A stretch of DNA of 58,676 bases, from contig NZ_JACJQG010000063.1 of the NCBI RefSeq assembly GCF_014696435.1, forward strand, positions 1-58,676, in the 5' to 3' direction. The stretch's first letter is position 1; every line of letters starts with the position of its first letter. This document shows, piece after piece, positions 51,524 to 58,676 of this stretch. Under the pieces are notes generated by a model, which was not told where the DNA came from, did no database searches, and saw only the letters and a list, made by a program, of their open reading frames with translations. The position numbers were made by a program, and so were the translations under genes. The stretch is from Calothrix anomala FACHB-343. GTDB lineage: Bacteria; Cyanobacteriota; Cyanobacteriia; Cyanobacteriales; Nostocaceae.

Positions 51524-51874
51524 TTATTTTGCCTTTTCTTCTTTCTCATAATCCTCATCATCGAGTTCTGCAAGTCCACTAATTACAACAGGTGGGCGAT
51601 CGGAAAATTTGACAACAAGTTCAAGTTCCCCTCCCATTGCATTCAAATAACCGCGTAGAGTTGACAGCAGAAGATCAGTACGTTTTTCCAGCTTTGAGAT
51701 ACTATCCTGGCGAATCCCTAACAATTCTGCCATTCGCTCTTGAGTAAGCTCCCTTGCTTTTCTGATATCCTGAAGCGTCATATATTCAGCAATTAACTCG
51801 GCTGCTCGTGCTTCGATTTTTTCGACGCGATCGCGTGGAAGTTTTTGCATTATTTCATTGAGATTCTTCGCCAT
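51524..51874 (-). CDS. XRE-family antitoxin (HigA-like)
   Basis: 116 residues from ATG 51874, supported by AAGGAG 8 bases ahead (TTG 51880 is possible). An HTH_3 domain covers about 32-85: LQDIRKARELTQERMAELLG, then DSISKLEKR. The C-terminal tail is acidic (LDDEDYEKEE), as in antitoxins that cover a basic toxin. It lies 12 bp after the toxin, toxin-first order, which is typical of HigBA-type modules. Confidence 0.85.
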   Translation of the reverse strand: MAKNLNEIMQKLPRDRVEKIEARAAELIAEYMTLQDIRKARELTQERMAELLGIRQDSISKLEKRTDLLLSTLRGYLNAMGGELELVVKFSDRPPVVISGLAELDDEDYEKEEKAK

Positions 51875-51886
51875 CACCAATACTCC

Positions 51887-52240
51887 TTATTCTTGCAATC
51901 GACTCAGATGCTCAGTAAATCGTTTATCAGCTTTTGCTATAAGTTTTTTGTAAAAGCGCTTTTGACTCGTTCCTGCTTTATCTCCAGCCATAAGCAAGAT
52001 TCCTTGGCGCTTTGGATCGAAAGCAAAAGCGACTCGCCACACTCCACCTGATGCTTTAAACCGAAGTTCCTTCATATTGTCATACGAAGAACCATTGAGC
52101 GTATCCGCATAAGGTCTTTTAAGATGCGGTCCCTGACATTCAAGCAATTTTGCATAAGCCAGCAATTCATCCTGAACTTCTTGGGGAAGCTCATAGAACT
52201 CAGGCTCAAATTCTTCATGAAATAAAACTTCCCACGCCAT
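51887..52240 (-). CDS. RelE/HigB-type toxin (phage Gp49-like)
   Basis: 117 residues. The compact RelE-fold pattern is visible: FHEEFEPEFYELPQEVQDEL, KRPYADTLNGSSYDNMKELR, GGVWRVAFAFDPKRQGILLM then AGDKAG, and basic KRFYKKLIAKADKRF. Phage-derived Gp49-like/HigB toxins cleave mRNA at the ribosome. First gene of the toxin-antitoxin operon, transcribed away from the recombinase start 58 bp away. Confidence 0.85.
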   Translation of the reverse strand: MAWEVLFHEEFEPEFYELPQEVQDELLAYAKLLECQGPHLKRPYADTLNGSSYDNMKELRFKASGGVWRVAFAFDPKRQGILLMAGDKAGTSQKRFYKKLIAKADKRFTEHLSRLQE

Positions 52241-52297
52241 ACTCTAATATTATGACTTCAAAGCCATATGGATTCAAGTCCATTTTAAATCCGAAAG

Positions 52298-53287
52298 TTG
52301 TACTTTCAGCGCCTAAATACCGAGACCATAGGAGTAAAAGGAGGAGTGATTTTTGGTCAAATTGAGTTTGGGGGTAAAGTTACACCCATTACACCCATTA
52401 GAAAGTCCCAACCTCAATTAGATGAACTTTGGGACAAGTATAGCGAGTTTAAGAAACCGCAAGTTAGTCCGAGTACTTTCGCCAAAGACTTTACTAAGCA
52501 TCGAAATCACATTGCTAAGTTACCAACGCGATCGCTAGATGAGGCATCTGCTATTCGAGATCATCTGTTATCGAATCTCACTCCAGATGCAGCAAAGCGC
52601 TGCTTAACCCAACTGAAAGCTTGTTGTAATTGGGCAATGGATGAGGGATTAATCGACACTAACCCTTTTGCCACTATGAAAATCAAAGTCCCTAAGGGTA
52701 CTTCCGAGGAACAGGACGTTAATCCTTTTACCAAGGAAGAGAGAGATTTAATTATTCGTACTTTCGCTAGCGATCGCTACTATAGCCATTACACGAACTA
52801 TGTGCGCTTCCTTTTCTTCACGGGGTGCAGACCATCGGAAGCAGTTGCCTTGAAATGGAGGAACATTACTAATAGTGTGATTCAGTTTCGGGAATCTGTT
52901 GTTGTCTCCGAAGATGGCTTAGTCCTCAAAGAAGGACTGAAAACCCAAAGAAAACGGGATTTTCCAATTAATGCAGAGGTAAAAGCAATTTTAGATGAAA
53001 TTAGACCTGAGGGAGATAACCCTGAATCTCTATTGTTTATAAGTCCCAAAGGAAAATTTATTGACCATCACAACTTTGCTAACCGTGCATGGAAGTCAAT
53101 CTTAGATAAGTGTAATGTCCCTTATCGTAAAAGCTACCAGACACGACATACCTTTATTAGTTTATGTGTGGAAGCACATATTAATAGCACTGCGATTGGT
53201 AGATGGACTGGAACTTCAGCCAAAATGATCGACAACCACTATGGTGCAACCAACTTTACAAATCTCAGACCACCTGAGCTTTCCTAA
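52298..53287 (+). CDS. Tyrosine recombinase (integrase)
   Basis: 329 codons from TTG 52298; the true start may be later, near AAGGAGG at 52338-52344. The SAM-like core-binding domain covers about 45-130. The catalytic domain has Arg in FFTGCRPSEAVALKW, Lys in GLKTQRKRDF, RH in YQTRHTFISL (Tyr replaces the first His of HxxRH, frequent in cyanobacterial integrases), GRWTGTS and the nucleophile Tyr in DNHYGATN. Catalytically complete. The N-terminal arm domain looks short. Adjacent to the tRNA-Gly remnant and a toxin-antitoxin pair: an integrative element. Confidence 0.85.
   Translation: MYFQRLNTETIGVKGGVIFGQIEFGGKVTPITPIRKSQPQLDELWDKYSEFKKPQVSPSTFAKDFTKHRNHIAKLPTRSLDEASAIRDHLLSNLTPDAAKRCLTQLKACCNWAMDEGLIDTNPFATMKIKVPKGTSEEQDVNPFTKEERDLIIRTFASDRYYSHYTNYVRFLFFTGCRPSEAVALKWRNITNSVIQFRESVVVSEDGLVLKEGLKTQRKRDFPINAEVKAILDEIRPEGDNPESLLFISPKGKFIDHHNFANRAWKSILDKCNVPYRKSYQTRHTFISLCVEAHINSTAIGRWTGTSAKMIDNHYGATNFTNLRPPELS
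52379..52400 (+). repeat. Paired TTACACCCA repeats, right set (inside recombinase ORF)
   Basis: GTTACACCCATTACACCCAT holds two TTACACCCAT units 10 bases apart, on the strand opposite to the pair at 50098-50120. Being in the first codons of the recombinase reading frame, they may also mean the recombinase starts further downstream. Confidence 0.4.
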
Positions 53288-54155
53288 AATTGCAATGTAA
53301 AGATTACCATCAGGTTCTATGACTCTCTTAGACTTTAGGATCAAGAAAACTGTAGAACCTGAAATTACATCAAGATGATTGATGCCTTTAAAAATCTGAA
53401 TTGGTGTTGCTGATTTAGAGTACTAATTTACCTGATGCAAAAACCAAAGTTCAGAGAATAAGACTGAAAGATATGTAATTTTAAAACTTTCTGTCTTTAC
53501 TGTGAATGGTATTTATCTTAAGGGGAAAATCTGCTCTATCTCACAGAACTATTTCCAAGCCCAGAAGTTTGTTAAGACTCCCCACAAGAATATGTTCCTT
53601 AAATCCACACACCATGAAAAGCTGCACAGATGGTAGGCTATCGCAATAGATTTCTAGCCATGATTGTAAGCTAGTTAAGATAATGCCATACCTGAGGCTA
53701 GATACACCAAATTTACCTACTTTCCTGATTTGCTCGAAAAATGCCTTGTGAAGGATTTTTGAACATTGAAGGAACCATATTTATTGGGGGATCTTGGTAA
53801 TGGTAGCTAAAACTATGTTGGGTAAGTTTTTAATGGCAACTTGTGAGCACCCATAATGATTTAGCCAATAACTTGAGTATTAAGTAATATAAATTTTAAT
53901 CTATACAAAATGCTTTAAGTTAAATTTTTAACTATCGTTTTGAGAACAAGTTCATCAAAATTAAGTAATGGTAGTTCTTTACCTTGCACTGCTTATACGA
54001 CATACATACCATGCTTTTAGAAGCTAAAGCAGTTCGCTCTTTGTGGAGTATTAGCTGGCATGGCACTTTTGAATATTTACATTTTAAGTATAATCAGCTA
54101 TAACTCGAATTAAGAGTGTAAAATAATACACAATTATTAAGGCGTATGAGAAAGT
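53288..54155. other. 868-bp region without a recognised gene
   Basis: No convincing reading frame. CAGGTTCTA (53311-53319) and TAGAACCTG (53353-53361) form a 9-bp stem with a 33-base loop just after the recombinase stop, possibly a terminator or att feature. The final 150 bp are AT-rich and should hold the promoter of the GTPase operon; no ribosome site stronger than GAGAAAG was seen. Confidence 0.5.
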
Positions 54156-56369
54156 ATGAGTGAAATGGGTGAAAATCAACCTCTTACTAGAAGGGAACGT
54201 ATAGCTGAGATACTTGAGAAACGCAAACCTTTGTCTCAAAAAATTGACCAAGCACGTAACTATGTTAAAGAACTATTGTCAGCGTTGAGCTTGCTTGACG
54301 ACTTGATTCCAGAGTATCAGAGACTTAGCGCATCTTCTGAAAATCTCAAGAAAATTGCAATAAATGAAATTATCGTTACTAAAGACATTCAGTCAACTCT
54401 AAATTCTCAGCTAGAACATCTTTTTTACTTATACGAACGTTTCTCTAAACCTCCTCTAAAAATTGCTGTGGCTGGTCTTCCAAAGGAAGGAAAAAGCACT
54501 TTTATCCGTGCAGTTACTGAACTAAGGGAGGAGGTAATTCCTTCATCAGAAGAATTATGCACAGGTGCATCATCTACAATTTATAATCATGACAGCACTG
54601 AAACCTATGGAGAGATAGAGTTTTACTCTAGTGATGTTTTCCTTAAGGAAGTAATTCAACCTTATTATAATGAATTAAACCTAACAGATAAGCCGATAAG
54701 TTTGGACGCATGGAAGCAACCTTCATTTACAAAGCAAGATGCGATCGAACAGACAAAGTACAAGCGTCTGTTAGCATATTATGAAAAATACTCTAAATAT
54801 AAAGACTACTTAAACCAAAAGCAGATAAGAGTTGCAGAGAATGATATTCGGCAATACATTGCTCAGGTAGATATAAATAAACAACCAATTGATATATACC
54901 GGTCTGTAAAAAATGCCACAATATATACAAAATTTCCCAATCATGATGTTGGTCAAATTGCTTTGTTAGATACTCCTGGGCTGGGAGAATTACGAAGTAG
55001 AGAAGAAGAGAAATTGGTAGAAATCCTTCGTAAAAGTGCAGATATTGTAATTTGTCTTATTCTTCCAAAACATAAAGCATTTACTTATCAGGAAAGCCAC
55101 ACTAACTTTTTCAGTCTAATGCAGAAAGGAATTGGACAGGCGGATAAGAGATGTCTGCTAGTACTGAACGATGACGGTAATAACTCTCAAGCTTGTCAAA
55201 GACTTTCTCAGCAAGATAAGCTAGCTGAGTGGACTTTAACTTTCGCTAAAGTTTTCGTTGCTAATTGCTCTAAGCCTGAGCAAGTTCAATCTCAAGTAGT
55301 CGATCCCACTATTAATTATTTAGCTGAAAAAATTTCTTCGCTTGATTGGGATGACACACAACATAGGTTTAATAGTATTCTTGAACAATGTGCCCAGACC
55401 TCTGATATTCTGCATAGAATTAACGTAGAATCATCTGGAAATATAGACATTTCTAGCCAAAGATACAGAAAACTGTTCGAGAAGGACTTTGTGCCAAAAC
55501 TGAGTAATGCATTCAAGCAAATGCAACAGTATTTTTTTAACAGGCAAGATATTTCATCAGTTAAGAAAATAGTGAGAGATAAGGTCAATGCTCTTGAGTT
55601 TAGCATTCCTTCTGCACAAGAAATTGAGTTACGAAGAACGCCAAAAGAAACCTACGACAAAGTATTTATAGAAATATTAGGAGAACTTCGTGTACAAGGA
55701 TGGCGGCACTTTCAAGACCTTGATATTCAACTTAGTCCATTGGTAGATGAATTAAAAAAGATTGTTGCAGATGAGTTCCATAAAATTGGATTAGACAGGT
55801 TATCAAACAGAGAGGGCAGTGATTTCATTGAAAATATTTATACTTTAATTCCAAAAACTTGTCCAATGCTCAAATTAGCATTTCAAATGCTTAAAGAATT
55901 TGAATTGGCTTACTTTTGGTTAATTAGAGTTAAGATTTATGAAGGGCTAGAAATTCTAGATCCTCGGAAAAATAATTTAAAACCAGACAGCAGCAATTCT
56001 AGCAAACCAGTGACAGCAGAATTATTTTACCAAGCTCTAGATGCAAGCTGCATAGCAGCTAAGTCTAAACTACTTGCTTTGCTTGGTGGAGATGCTACAG
56101 ATGACTTTTCTCCAAATAATGCTGTGCGAGCAGCTTTGGAGGAGTTTATTGATTTAGTATTTTATGCTTGGGACGAGCAGGGTAGAGGAATCGTCTCAGG
56201 TGAATGGCAAGACTTTCTAGAACCCCATAAAAGAAAAATTTGGGCAGAAGATTTCGGAAAACTTGAGCAAGAGATTGAGTTGAGAGACAAACTATCTAAC
56301 GCCGTGGAGCAAGCGAGAAACTCTATAACGAAATTACAGCGAATCTGCAATTTGGAAGGTGTATTATGA
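54156..56369 (+). CDS. Dynamin-like GTPase, first gene of a three-gene operon
   Basis: 737 residues. A helical N-terminus (1-100) with coiled-coil character is followed by a GTPase domain: G1 GLPKEGKST (107-115), G2 Thr near 136 (CTGASS), G3 DTPG (272-275), and G4 probably in VLNDDGNN. An insertion of about 120 residues lies between G2 and G3. The remaining 350 residues are mostly helical. This is the layout of the dynamin family rather than of Era/Ras GTPases. No membrane helix is seen. Its stop overlaps the next ATG by 4 bases. Confidence 0.75.
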   Translation: MSEMGENQPLTRRERIAEILEKRKPLSQKIDQARNYVKELLSALSLLDDLIPEYQRLSASSENLKKIAINEIIVTKDIQSTLNSQLEHLFYLYERFSKPPLKIAVAGLPKEGKSTFIRAVTELREEVIPSSEELCTGASSTIYNHDSTETYGEIEFYSSDVFLKEVIQPYYNELNLTDKPISLDAWKQPSFTKQDAIEQTKYKRLLAYYEKYSKYKDYLNQKQIRVAENDIRQYIAQVDINKQPIDIYRSVKNATIYTKFPNHDVGQIALLDTPGLGELRSREEEKLVEILRKSADIVICLILPKHKAFTYQESHTNFFSLMQKGIGQADKRCLLVLNDDGNNSQACQRLSQQDKLAEWTLTFAKVFVANCSKPEQVQSQVVDPTINYLAEKISSLDWDDTQHRFNSILEQCAQTSDILHRINVESSGNIDISSQRYRKLFEKDFVPKLSNAFKQMQQYFFNRQDISSVKKIVRDKVNALEFSIPSAQEIELRRTPKETYDKVFIEILGELRVQGWRHFQDLDIQLSPLVDELKKIVADEFHKIGLDRLSNREGSDFIENIYTLIPKTCPMLKLAFQMLKEFELAYFWLIRVKIYEGLEILDPRKNNLKPDSSNSSKPVTAELFYQALDASCIAAKSKLLALLGGDATDDFSPNNAVRAALEEFIDLVFYAWDEQGRGIVSGEWQDFLEPHKRKIWAEDFGKLEQEIELRDKLSNAVEQARNSITKLQRICNLEGVL

Positions 56370-57375
56370 CTACTTTTAGAGTTTTAATGCTTGGTTATCA
56401 ACGAGTTGGTAAGACAAGTCTTTTAGCTTCTATGTACAGAGCAACTCAAAAAGAGCTTGCTGGAAATTATCAATTCCAAATAAAACATGGAAATGATCTA
56501 ACATCTCAACTTCTGAGTAAAGCAGAAGATAACTTAAAATGTGCAACTGAATATATTTTTGGTGATGCAATTGCACCCACGAATGTATTACGTACCTTTT
56601 TATTTCAAATGTACTCGAATGAGCAAATGCTTTTTCAAGTGGAATTTTTGGATTACCAAGGTGGTAGACTAATGGATTCGAGTACTTCTGATGCAGCAAC
56701 GGTACGAGAGTGGTTAAATACATGTGTTGCTGTCATTATTCCTATTGACTCACCATCTCTGATGGAAAGTGAAGGTGAGTGGGCTAAGTTGATCGATGAA
56801 TGGAATAATCCTGAGGGCATTGAAAATATTTTCAGGTCAGAGATGAATAGAAATACCCCCAGATTGGTTATCTTATCACCTGTTAAGTGTGAAAAATATA
56901 TTCAATAACAAAGAGGTGAAGAACTCAGAAGGAAAGTAGAAGATGTATATGAAAATCTACTTCATTATCTCAGTGCAGAACCTGATTTAAGAAAGAATTG
57001 TATTGTTATAGCACCAGTTCAAACAATTGGGGGGCAGTATTTACTGGCTTTAAAAAAGATCCTAATAAAGGAATCCGACCGACATACGTTAATACTAAAG
57101 GCGAATATAAACCACAGGATGGAGATCAATTACTCAGGTATATAGCTCGCTTTGCACTGGCTCGTATCAATAAAGAAAATCTTGTTCGATTTAATGAGAT
57201 TAACCAAAAAATTGAAGAAGGTGGTTTATGCCCTCCCTCAGGGGCAAGACAAGAAAAAGAAAATCTGACGAAACAGATCATATTGATGAAGTCAGGATTG
57301 GCACAATTCTCTCAAAGTTGCAAGCAGGAAGGCGCTTTTAGAATTGTTAGCGGGGGAAGCTTACTAAATAGTTAA
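56366..57375 (+). pseudogene. TRAFAC-type GTPase, interrupted by stop and frameshift
   Basis: The first 180 codons carry P-loop LGYQRVGKTSLLASMYRATQ and G3 DYQGG (96-100), similar to the GTPases of predicted bacterial conflict systems (DO-GTPase group). TAA at 56906-56908 breaks the frame; past it the same frame goes on (QRGEELRRKVEDVYENLLHY, CIVIAPVQTIGG) to a run of six G (57030-57035). There a -1 shift is needed to continue as AVFTGFKKDPNKGIRPTYVN and onwards to TAG 57375. The intact product would be about 336 residues. Translationally coupled to the dynamin-like gene. Confidence 0.65.
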
Positions 57376-57385
57376 ACCTAAATTT

Positions 57386-58474
57386 ATGGATATCTTTGTA
57401 CAAAGTAGAGGCGAAAAATGGTCACAGGAATATACTTGGGTCAAAAATAATCAAAAGACAGATGAACCCTCTATATTGCATCCTTTACGTCCAGTTATTT
57501 ATGGAAATAATAAATCAGTTTTTTACATAACACATTTTTATGATTGCGAACAACCTTCTATCATAGTTGTGAGATCTAAGGAACAACTACTACTTCTATT
57601 AACTGGTATCAAAGCAGAATGGGATGCTCCTGGCGGAGCAATTTATCATTCTGTAGCTTGGTTGAGTAGCAGTAAGTCTCTTTCAAGAGAGGAGAACGTC
57701 ATACGCAAATTGATAATTCGTGCTTTGGATGACAGGTTGCAGAATGAGATTTCCTCAGTCATAACTGCAACTACCGAAAATGAACATGGTTTTTATATAA
57801 ACATTAGCAGACTTGAACAGCTTGAAAAAGATGAAAGTTTGCTACTTGTCAATGGTAAGAGTGATGATCATATTGACAAGATAGGTACAAATAATGAAAA
57901 GTTGAAAGCTGATCTTATAAAGGAGTTGACAAGTCAGAGTTTACTCCAAGAAGAAGGTGTTCTGATTGTGGTAAGTGACTTTGTTACTAAAGAAGTTTTT
58001 CGAGAAGCAAAAGTTTGGCGAGGTTTGTCCGGGAAATTGAAGAATGAAGCTTGGGAGGCGTATGAGCGAGAAAAAAAGTCTCCTCCAGAAGAGGAATCCT
58101 GGAGAAGGAAGAAATTAATTTTGGTAATGTTATTTCTGGTGGCAGTAATATTAGCAGTGCTGTTAATAGGTCAAAGCCAGAGGGAGAATCCTTTGTTCAA
58201 CCCCCAACACCCACAGAAAGAGCAGAAACAGACAGAAAAAAGCGAACACAAAGAGCAGAAACAGGCAGAGAATCCTGTGATAACACCTCCAAGCGAACAC
58301 CAGGAGCAGAAACAGGTAGAGAATCCTTTGACCCCACCTCCAAGCCAACGCCAGGAGCAGAAACAGGTAGAGAATGCTTTGACCCCACCTCCAAGCCAAC
58401 ACCAGGAGCAGAGTTTGATGATGAGCGTTCCGATCAAGAAGACTGCAAAAGTAAACCTTCAAGACCACAGCTAA
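57386..58474 (+). CDS. Membrane protein with repeat tail, third gene of GTPase operon
   Basis: 362 residues. A cytoplasmic-type domain (1-230) of no recognised family includes SVAWLSSSKSLSREENVIRK and a helical stretch before the membrane. One TM helix spans about 234-254 (LILVMLFLVAVILAVLLIG). The C-terminal tail is made of 17-residue repeats (QEQKQVENPLTPPPSQR). It follows the GTPase gene by 11 bp and is probably the third operon member. Its end lies 17 bp from the IS630 transposase stop, so the original C-terminus may have been cut off by the insertion. Confidence 0.65.
   Translation: MDIFVQSRGEKWSQEYTWVKNNQKTDEPSILHPLRPVIYGNNKSVFYITHFYDCEQPSIIVVRSKEQLLLLLTGIKAEWDAPGGAIYHSVAWLSSSKSLSREENVIRKLIIRALDDRLQNEISSVITATTENEHGFYINISRLEQLEKDESLLLVNGKSDDHIDKIGTNNEKLKADLIKELTSQSLLQEEGVLIVVSDFVTKEVFREAKVWRGLSGKLKNEAWEAYEREKKSPPEEESWRRKKLILVMLFLVAVILAVLLIGQSQRENPLFNPQHPQKEQKQTEKSEHKEQKQAENPVITPPSEHQEQKQVENPLTPPPSQRQEQKQVENALTPPPSQHQEQSLMMSVPIKKTAKVNLQDHS
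58213..58420 (+). repeat. Tandem 51-bp coding repeats
   Basis: Copies begin near 58250, 58301, 58352 and 58403 (period 51 bp); the 58301 and 58352 copies differ by only a few bases. A degenerate shorter unit precedes them at 58213. The last copy is cut short. They encode Gln/Glu/Pro-rich 17-residue units. Confidence 0.8.
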
Positions 58475-58491
58475 TTGTTTTACAGCAATTT

Positions 58492-58676
58492 TCAGGTAAA
58501 TAGACCACAGTGATGGAACCAACCGAAGGCATCATCTTCGGTAATATAATTGACAGCAAAAGCCATTGATTGGTCGAGTGATTCCAATGTGCGTGCTTCA
58601 CAGGAACGGAGAAATTGCTTGAGTTTCGACAAACACAGTTCTATGGGAGATAAATCCGGAGAGTATGGAGGTAAAA
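58492..58676 (-). mobile_element. IS630-family transposase, C-terminal part (runs off window)
   Basis: The minus-strand frame, open at the right edge and ending TGA at 58494-58492, reads [20 protein letters not shown] and ends [12 protein letters not shown]. The [11 protein letters not shown] block with its Glu is the third catalytic region of DDE_3/IS630 transposases. The N-terminal two thirds lie beyond the window. The element's end should be in the 58475-58491 stretch; it matches the remnant at 179-200. Confidence 0.85.

Noticed and set aside
58213-58420. CRISPR array
   Set aside because: The tandem units have no spacers and encode in-frame protein repeats.
58171-58522. Minus-strand frames rich in Cys/Trp/Leu opposite the repeat tail
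   Set aside because: They are antisense shadows of the 51-bp repeats, with unnatural composition.

Overview
The window looks like chromosome of a filamentous, probably heterocyst-forming cyanobacterium (Nostocales). The octamer GCGATCGC (HIP1) recurs throughout, base composition is AT-rich, and many families are typical of cyanobacteria (DUF1400 hydrolase, DUF3611, PRC-barrel/DUF2382 stress proteins, SLH protein, cyanobacterial cytochrome oxidase pieces). Genus cannot be decided from the sequence alone.

Layout. (1) 0.3-3.8 kb: a tiny lipoprotein, a flavin monooxygenase and a cyclic-peptide-type ABC exporter. All three are preceded by an almost identical 46-bp promoter with the same spacing and leader length, so they probably form a small regulon. 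(2) 3.8-5.6 kb: a sensor kinase translationally coupled to a receiver-only response regulator. (3) 6.0-14.4 kb: a membrane and stress gene block (DUF389, ion channel, HPP, DUF1622, DUF2231) heavily eroded by deletions. Universal-stress, GMC oxidoreductase, Na/H antiporter, NDH-2, coxB, DUF2231, DoxX and glycogen-debranching genes survive only as fragments, often joined in frame. (4) 14.8-21.8 kb: intact plus-strand genes for a Zn alcohol dehydrogenase, a CPA antiporter, two alpha/beta hydrolases, a DUF3267 metalloprotease-like protein and an SH3-like protein, closed by a strong hairpin terminator. (5) 21.9-49.9 kb: a dense stress and envelope region with PRC-barrel proteins, an SLH protein, ZIP-type transporters, GH15 glucoamylase plus a HAD phosphatase, a decayed Nramp gene, peptidoglycan-binding and M48 proteins, tandem OB-like lipoprotein paralogues, a CheY/PAS-kinase pair, a five-domain response regulator, and a DUF2238-DUF2254-MscS operon with 4-bp overlaps. 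A tandem TCCAC element lies upstream of at least five of these genes.

(6) 50.1-58.7 kb: a mobile or conflict island. It opens with a 3' half of tRNA-Gly(CCC) fused to a decayed gene and holds a RelE/XRE toxin-antitoxin pair and a tyrosine recombinase with candidate arm-type repeats. It ends with a three-gene GTPase operon: a dynamin-like GTPase, a TRAFAC-type GTPase broken by one stop and one frameshift, and a membrane protein with 17-residue tail repeats. An IS630-type transposase abuts this operon at the window edge. The operon is the best candidate for a poorly described system. The 0.3-3.8 kb shared promoter and the TCCAC element are the best regulatory leads. No CRISPR array, rRNA or intact tRNA was found.
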